Part shown: positions 57,658 through 64,000 of the stretch, piece after piece | Position numbering within the stretch: the stretch's first letter is position 1 | Layout: each line of letters starts with the position of its first letter | From: Sparassis latifolia | Lineage: Eukaryota; Basidiomycota; Agaricomycetes; Polyporales; Sparassidaceae | Direction: 5' to 3' | Assembly: GCA_018466975.1 (NCBI GenBank) | Contig: CM031552.1 | Location: forward strand, 310,001 to 374,000 | Length of the DNA stretch: 64,000 nt | Program-made: the position numbers and the translations under genes | Notes under the pieces: model-generated | Databases searched by the model: none | Seen by the model: only the letters and a program-made list of their open reading frames with translations | What the model was told of the DNA's origin: nothing

Positions 57658-58597
57658 TCAATGGATACTACGGAGGTGTTCGGCCTCCTTGTCTCGTTCT
57701 ACTTCTATCTTGCCTATATGAATGTAATATTACAGCTTTCGACTACGCTATGCAATGCTTTGGTTACCGCGCGCAAACGTGAGTGTATTGCAAGCACTGG
57801 CAATTCAACGTTGTTCACTGCAGTCGGCCGTAGACAAAAACAAATGAGCGACACTTCTCTGTACCCCTTAAGAAAGGTGTACGTCGGACATCTAAGCAGT
57901 GGTTGAAAGATTATCATGACCACTAAACGTAACACAGCTGCCGCAGTGCCACATCCCCTGTGATATGGAATTGATAAAAATGACTGGTCGACAAATAACA
58001 AGGGGGTTATGCCATCATGTCTTCCATGAGCATCCGTAATACGAAGGCTGTACGTCCTGGTTGTGACGGCTCGCACTATTGTTGTCCATACACACATGAC
58101 CGCCGAGTCCCCGAACTTTGTAGAAGGGTGATGGTCGCAGGAACAGGAGACAGATGACTCACAGATGGTCGACGGCTTGTCGAGGGCCGAAAATGTTTTC
58201 TTTTACCGCGCATACGTGAATTGAGTGCTTCGCGTGTGAGACTGGGCCATCTGGGAACAATGGATGACGCATTAGCCCGGTGGAATTGGCGAACAGCAAC
58301 ACGGACCCACAAGGACCCCAATTCATGGTAGTACATGACGCGAACCTGCAAGAAGATTTGGCTGTCAGGTAAAAATTCACGCTACACTTTATATACGTAC
58401 ATGACTTGCAGCAACAATATTGAAGATTGTGCCTTCCAGTACACAAACACCTCAGATACTTATAGTGGACGCGGGCGCATGCCAGATCGTCTAGCCGAAA
58501 GTGTAGTATCTGCACATCCACGGGTATCATTGATATCCTAATAGACCGTATGACAGTAGAGAGACGATAAAGATGAGGGTAAGAATATTAAGCAATA
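57658..58597. other. Spacer between the convergent kinase-like genes
   Basis: About 0.94 kb with no supported gene. Open frames (for example 58159-58530 minus) lack motifs. Confidence 0.4.
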
Positions 58598-59920
58598 TTA
58601 CCGTTTCGTACCTACAGCCCATCCGAACAGCTGCCGCACGGCGTAAATAGTGACTCTAACAAAACAGACCATATCCAAGAAGAAGGTGTTCCGCGTTTCC
58701 GTACGGGACCGCAGCTCCCATCTGCGCTTGTACAACGACAAGCTTGTTCGCACTTTACGCCAACACTCCAAAATATCTCGCGCGTCAGGCCTGGACGCAG
58801 GATCCTCACGAGTCATGGGATCGATAACGGTAGACAAAAACTCCACATTGAAGTATTCCTACACGACACCAGGTCAGAAACGAAGAGCGCGCAGAAGAAG
58901 CGACTCACGTCGTGCACTACGCGTCTAAACAAATTTCCGATGAGAAAAATATCTAGTTTGAACGGATTATAGGGGGCATCGGACGAGAGTTCTGGTGGTT
59001 CTCGGTCTCGACCATCGTCACCAACCGCAAGCTTAGGGTCAACGTCTGGAGGAATATGCACCGAGATCCCAAAATCAACGTAATAGTATATGATAGATAC
59101 GCTGGATCTTGCAAGAGGTTTTGCTGGCGTTTCGCCGTCAGGCAAGAAGGTATCCTTCGCTGGATGAAAGCCATGCGGGTACATGGCGCTTGCATCCATC
59201 ATGACATTCTTGTATGAGCAATCCCTGTACCCACGGCAGTCAGATGGTACACTGACCCGCATGTAGCCTGTATCCAGCATACCGATGTGCTACTCCGACC
59301 TCGTGGAGAAAGACGAGACCCTGGAGCAATCATATCGGTACATCGCACGATCACAGAATAAGCACCCTGACCTCCAACATCTGTTCCACAAAGTCTGCCA
59401 CATCGTCAACAATAGCGAAGGGAGGGTCATTGACGAGGCGGAGAAATGGCATAACCATGTACGAAATAGTGGGATCGTCCGAATCCTCGAAAAGATCGAC
59501 GATAGGAACACATTTGTTCCGTGGATCCTTGAGAAGAGTTTCGGATGACAACATAGTGGCGATTCGCGATTCGTTGTCTCCACTCTGTACCCTCTTGACG
59601 TACACCATCTTGTCATCGGAGATTCGTGTGGCATCTATGAGGTGCGGCCGCGCCTGAAGAGCAGTAAAGATCAAGCGACTCACGCGTAGCTAGACACTCA
59701 CCGGAAGAGCCTTAGAGTCTTCGCAGAAAACAGGATTTCTTCTTGTACCTGTCCATGAAGGGATCCAGCCCGGACGATATCTGGGACGTAACATATATCC
59801 GCGAGACTCAAGGAACTGCTGTCTATCCCTCCAACGCTCTTCATCGGGTTCCAGCTTCCTGAAGGTCTGGTCAGCACTCCGCAAGCTCTCTGGGGATAGA
59901 CCGGAGATCAGCGCAGCCAT
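58598..59920 (-). CDS. Protein-kinase-like gene 2, inverted paralogue of gene 1
   Basis: The start at 59920 reads MAALISGLSPESLRSADQTF, then ERWRDRQQFLESRGYMLRPR. The exon order and intron sites match gene 1: ALP joined to ARPHLIDATRISDDKMVYVK, the MVMPFL hinge, GLVFLHEVGVAHR joined to DCSYKNVMMD (HRD intact), YYYVDFGISVHIPP (DFG intact), DPMTREDPASRPDARDILEC and the tail with VRVTIYAVRQLFGWAVGT. The pair is convergent, 940 bases apart. The promoter is partly duplicated at 62.0-62.2 kb. Confidence 0.82.
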
Positions 59921-60521
59921 TATCGAGGTCTGGAGGGATACGGTGGGAGGGAGTGGGGTATGAACGAGCTGGTAGGAGGTGACGTCTCTACTGGTGGATG
60001 TCGCTAAGAAGTGAGCGGTGTCATGGCAATGTGCAGACAATACCGTGACTGGATCGATTTCATGTGGACCCACACGCAACCACAACGCAAGTTGTGCCCC
60101 CGAGAACAATAGCACGTCCGAAAATGGTGGGGCTTTGTCGGCGGACGGCGGACATGATCCCTCTCCGCGATAGTGATCGGGATCTTGCGATCTCTCACGA
60201 TGTCAGTCATTCGCGAACGCCGCTAAGCCTCGCTAAGCTGACCATTGAACAAATTCGTCGCTATATGGCGTCCCTTCTCCTGCAAGGGAGGTCCGTGACT
60301 TCTATAAAGCCCGTCCTTGCAGCTCTACTCATTTATCACTTATTCAGCGTGTTTTCTACCTCGATACTGCCAGGGGCAGAATCCCGTTCCTCCTTGCGAC
60401 TTATTCTTGACACTGAGGTTGAACCTCCTTGAAGTACCTCCCAAGCCAGGCTTGATCAAGGCGTTCATAGGTAAACCTCAGCTTTGCTCTTACCGTGTAG
60501 TCCGACCAGTATGCAATAGAT
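59921..60521. promoter_or_regulatory. Promoter region of kinase-like gene 2
   Basis: The first 190 bases (59925-60110) share words such as GGTCTGGAG-GATA-GG, ATGAA-GAGCTGG, GCAGACAATAC and GGATCGAT with 62010-62190. A plus-strand open frame (60064-60432) overlaps and is not supported. Confidence 0.5.
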
Positions 60522-61310
60522 ATGCCGATCGACGTATTCACCATTCTCTCCCACACCATGTCGGCCTTGAACAACGGGTGGAACTTGTACTCGAGACTCG
60601 CGAAATCCCACAAGGCACACGTCAACTTCGAGGCTGAAGAAGAGTCGCTGAAAGTCGCCATGTCTCAGATTCAGCAGACTAGGCAATTGATGGATGAGGT
60701 TCAGCCTAACGAGCGTCAGAAAATTGAGCAGAGGCCCCAGTTTTTTTTCAAGCTCGCAAACAGACTGAATACGTATGGACCTATCGGATAATTGTGCTAC
60801 ATATCTCACTCTTGTTTCAGGCTCTGGGATAGGTTACGCTATCTCTAGGAAGACCTCATACAGTACAAGACGAATCATGACGAAGCTGCGCTTCACCGCC
60901 AGAACCTCAAACAGACACTCGAAGAGTGTTTGAAGGACACCAATGAAGTCTATTTGGATCTTCTGGTACTGTTTATTATACTCTCACGTTGACGGAGACG
61001 AGCTCATCATTGTGTCAGAAATCGACCAATGCTGCCAAGGTAGCTGGCGGAGGTTCTAGGAAATTTGAGAGGGAGCCTTGGGAACCCACCAACTTTGCTC
61101 TCTTTTATCCAGCAGGCGCGTTTATCGTTCCTCTTTCAATTCCTGTTATGCTGCACCTTTACTGACGAAACGTTGCAGTCATTCAAACGCCCACCAATAC
61201 TCTGCGGAAGCGCACTCTCCAGGATGGTAAGAACACGAAAAGAAACCGACATTCCACGATCACGGAGGAACATAGTGCGTTGCTCAGGTCGAACGACGAT
61301 TTCTTTCGCT
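60522..61310 (+). pseudogene. Uncharacterised coiled-coil gene with an in-frame stop
   Basis: Exon 1 starts MPIDVFTILSHTMSALNNGW and runs through a charged helix (HVNFEAEEESLKVAMSQIQQ, QPNERQKIEQRPQFFFKLAN). After an intron the frame reads LWDRLRYL, a TAG, then EDLIQYKTNHDEAALHRQNL and KQTLEECLKDTNEVYLDLL in the same frame, and after a further intron KSTNAAKVAGGG. Coding character persists on both sides of the TAG (about 60849-60851), so it is probably a disabled gene. A very short intron could in theory remove it, but would be below the size seen in neighbours. Confidence 0.5.
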
Positions 61311-61866
61311 TATAATGTTTGTCCACAGTGCTTAGGGATCGATCGAGCGCAGAGCAGATGGCGTAGCGTTGCGATAAGTGTCGGCCTAGATGACACGCCG
61401 AGCATTTCTATACTTTCACTCTTCGCGGAAGCGTGCCATATTTGTAGTGTGTACGACTCCGTACCAAAGGCGAACAGTGGTCCACGTAGTATTTGGCCTG
61501 TTTTCTAGCCTCCCTGTCCTTTATGTTGTTAAATGCACGTGTATACCTGTACCAAAGCCGCAATGATCCAGCGAATTTCTCAGGCGGAGAGAATGAATGT
61601 TGTTACAGTATCAAGTTACAGTGATGGTACTGTAATATTTCGTGGGTATTAGGACGTAGACATTGCAGCTCAGTTGACAGTCTTGGTACCGTCTAAAGTC
61701 CTAGCTTTGTGGAAGTCCTATAGAATCCCTCACCTATCATGAGGACCCAAGGACTCTACTGAGGTCCTCCAAGTCCTCCAAGGTGCTGGGAACGTGTTGC
61801 TAGAAAAATAAGCGGCACGACCCATCGCAGGCGCTCACATGCACATGCACAAGCTGTCACACGCAA
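61311..61866. other. Spacer with repeated GTCCT/AGGAC words
   Basis: No supported gene. Around 61.73-61.79 kb the words GAGGACC, GAGGTCCTCC and AAGTCCTCC are repeated. Confidence 0.35.
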
Positions 61867-62200
61867 AAACTTTTCAAGCCATGATTCACCGAATTCCCGC
61901 CTGCGGTGTCCGTAAGGGACACCACACAAGTGTAGTTCTACTTCTGGAAGACTCGTATGATTAACGAAAAGCTCTCCGAGTTGGATTCCTGAGGCACCAG
62001 AGATTATCGCCATTGTTATGGTCTGGAGCGATATGGTATGAATGAGCTGGCAGATTTAAGAAGCCGTCTCCGACAGTTGATGCCGTTAAAGAGTGAGCAG
62101 TACCCATGGTAATGCGCAGACAATACGGGATCGATCTCAAGTGACCAACACGCGATTACAAGGCAAGTTGTCCAACAGAACAAATAGCAGGTCCCGGGCC
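61867..62200 (-). pseudogene. Remnant of a third kinase-like copy: promoter and first codons
   Basis: The minus-strand ATG at 62013 reads MAIISGASG, resembling MAALISGLS of gene 2, and the 180 bases upstream resemble that gene's promoter. The following 75 codons (ending near 61756) do not align with the kinase exon, so only the 5' end is recognisable. Inferred to be a decayed duplicate. Confidence 0.55.
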
Positions 62201-63494
62201 AAGAAATTGGTGAATTTTGCCACCGAGCATATTCGAGTCAGCATTGGTAGATTCAACCGTTCTGGAATACGTGTGAAGGAGTCTTCAGCCACATCTCCCT
62301 CAAGAGCCCACTAGCAAGAATGAGAGAGCAGTGACAACTTTGACCGTTCAAGTTGAAGCGTTCGTAGAGGGTTACATAAGCACCGCGCTGGCGCTCGTTT
62401 TCTGTTGAAGTTGAGTCCCGCCTGTTGGCTGTAGAGACGCAGTCCTGGGCTGACTTCGAGGACTAGACGCATGGGAGAGCATGAGATGCGCGCGCCGATG
62501 AAAGCTGAACCTCAGGCTGTTTGACTGTGTGTGCCAAATCTCGATCCACCGTATGTACTCCGCGACAGATGCGCAACGGCAGCGCTCATCGCCACTCTAT
62601 TAGGAAGGAACGATTGTCTTCCGCTAACTAGAGGCTGTATCTATGAGCCTACATCGCCACTTGCCTTGTCAGGCTGGCCTCTCGATGGCGTGCAGGTTTT
62701 TAGAATGGGGCAGCCACAGGAGGCATGATACCCTTCAAGTTTGCCGCCCAAACCACGCCGCTCGGCGGATAAAGCCTCATGCTCTACTTATCCTCAGGCC
62801 GCTATTAGTGTGACACAGGGCGAGTCTCATGCACATCAATCACGGTCTATCTCAGTCTATCTGCCGCGTGGCCTGCCTTTCCTCTGCTGCATTATTGTTC
62901 AATATATTCAATTTGTAGTCAAGAACAAAGAGTTCCTACTGTGGCATCTCGAAGCAACTGGCAGGTTCCTGTGCCTTAGGCTTACAGACTATGAACCACT
63001 CAAGGTGCGAGGGAAAGGGACGGAACATTGACGAGTTCTGACGACAGGTGATAGGAAATTGCCGCAGTTGTCATGCCTATTGCTCGAGCTTCTCTGCCAT
63101 GGAGAGCTTTTTTGCGAGATTACAAGGTTGCAGCGGCCTTCAGCCGACGACATTGTATACTCCACGATGCGGTCCACGATGACTGTGCCAGGGAATGAAT
63201 ATCACACTATAGACTAGACAGCGCCTTTGTATCACAAGCACGACACTACCTGGATAAATAACCCTTTGTGGTCAAGAATTGGCCAAACTCCTGCCTTTCT
63301 ACTCGTCCGCGAAAACCTTCCGACTGGTCGAGCACTCTCTGTACCTCCTCTCGCCCGGATTACAGAAGCCTTTGATCTACCTCTTTCAACCTGGGAGCTC
63401 GTCTTCTTATATTATCGAAGGTGCGAGCCTGCCGACTAGTTCACCAAGTATCTCTCATTGATTTCGTGTTCTGTCCACACTGTCGGTCACTTAG
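62201..63494. other. Spacer, no supported gene
   Basis: Short open frames on both strands (for example 62741-63031 and 63227-63439 plus) show no motif or consistent splicing. The right end should carry the promoter of the last gene. Confidence 0.35.
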
Positions 63495-64000
63495 ATGTCG
63501 TCTGAGAGTTGGCTGGCTGCTGTCGACGCCGTTTACTTTATACCTGGAATGGTCTTGTTCGTGGAGACGATGCACACATATTACGCAGATCGGATAGATG
63601 GCCAAAGGATGGAGGTGTTTTGCAAGGCCGCAAAGGCGGAGCTGGACAATGTTGACCATTATTTCTCGCGTCTTCCGCCAGGATCAGAGGCTTTCCAGAA
63701 AGCCGCTACGATCTACCCGGAGTTACTCACTCATATGAAACCCAGATTTGAGAAGTAGGCTGCTTAAGATCAGCTCTTTTGTCCCGCTCGCTGACACTAG
63801 TCTTCCTAGTATAAGACGAGATGTCATGGACTCGTTAAATGTGCTTGTTCCGCTGCTGTATCGGAAACAATTCAGTGCTCGTGACTTTCAGCACCCGTCG
63901 GTAAGTGTGCAGGCTTGTGGACTGGCACATAAAGTACAGGTTAATTCTAAGCTCTGATCCGCATTCTTGGCTGCACAGATACCATCTGAGAGTTGGAGGG
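63495..64000 (+). CDS. Uncharacterised protein, 5' part (runs off the window)
   Basis: Exon 1 starts MSSESWLAAVDAVYFIPGMV, with DGQRMEVFCKAAKAELDNVD and YPELLTHMKPRFE; a GTAGGC...TAG intron (about 63757-63802) joins in phase to LPSIRRDVMDSLNVLVPLLY and KQFSARDFQHPS, and a further GTAAGT...CAG intron to IPSESW at the window edge. The splice phases agree, which supports a real gene. No family recognised; helical, with no signal peptide. Confidence 0.5.

Noticed and set aside
58159..58530. 123-codon minus-strand open frame between the kinase-like genes
   Set aside because: No similarity to the kinases or to any family I know; treated as spacer.
1..64000. CRISPR array, tRNA, rRNA or bacterial-type operon signals
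   Set aside because: No regularly spaced repeats and no tRNA cloverleaf or rRNA sequence that I could recognise by eye; the gene structure is eukaryotic. A tRNAscan or Infernal run could still find small RNAs.

Overview
The window looks like the nuclear genome of a mushroom-forming basidiomycete (Agaricomycetes). Genes are compact and split by many short GT-AG introns of roughly 45-60 bases. The families present (Plavaka-type DNA transposon, FunK1-type kinase, GH128 glucanase, expanded kinase-like genes) are typical of that class. No species is claimed.

Layout. 1-0.8 kb: 5' part of mitochondrial aspartyl-tRNA synthetase (minus). 1.7-13.1 kb: a large Plavaka-type element made of a divergent pair, an acidic/coiled-coil companion gene (minus) and a C2H2-finger transposase (plus). 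A Ty1/copia retrotransposon (6.9-11.7 kb, minus) is nested inside one of the transposase introns. Both elements are dead, with premature TGA codons that mostly look like CGA-to-TGA changes. 13.7-21.3 kb: a FunK1 kinase pseudogene, then a decayed intron-containing copy of the spliceosome gene PRP8 with a foreign open segment inserted. 21.7-35.7 kb: a dense housekeeping block (MAK32-like kinase, Dr1/NC2-beta, Sm F, FMC1, RRM protein, a degenerate DEAD-box helicase, ELP2, phosphopantetheinyl transferase, GST). 36-40 kb: a C-rich low-complexity tract, a possible NAT10/Kre33 fragment and a GH128 gene with an in-frame stop. 40.3-52.1 kb: a second housekeeping block (IBA57, COA5/Pet191, METTL3-like m6A methyltransferase, ATP synthase subunit d, calcineurin B, MSS1, AP-3 mu). 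52.4-64 kb: accessory DNA with a MITE, a TIR element that splits a small gene, an inverted pair of kinase-like genes plus a remnant of a third copy, and uncharacterised helical proteins.

Functional themes. Several intact genes serve mitochondria (AspRS, FMC1, PPT2-like, IBA57, COA5, ATP synthase d, MSS1). Others serve transcription and RNA (Dr1, Sm F, RRM, METTL3-like) or tRNA wobble modification (ELP2 in the cytosol, MSS1 in mitochondria). They are not an operon; neighbours often share short divergent promoters (Dr1/SmF, ELP2/PPT2, IBA57/COA5, CNB1/MSS1). I found no CRISPR array and no RNA gene I could defend. I see no clearly new multigene system. The strongest oddities are the nested and mutated transposons, the open insert in the PRP8 pseudogene, the active-site-less helicase, and the element whose removal on paper reconnects a broken gene.
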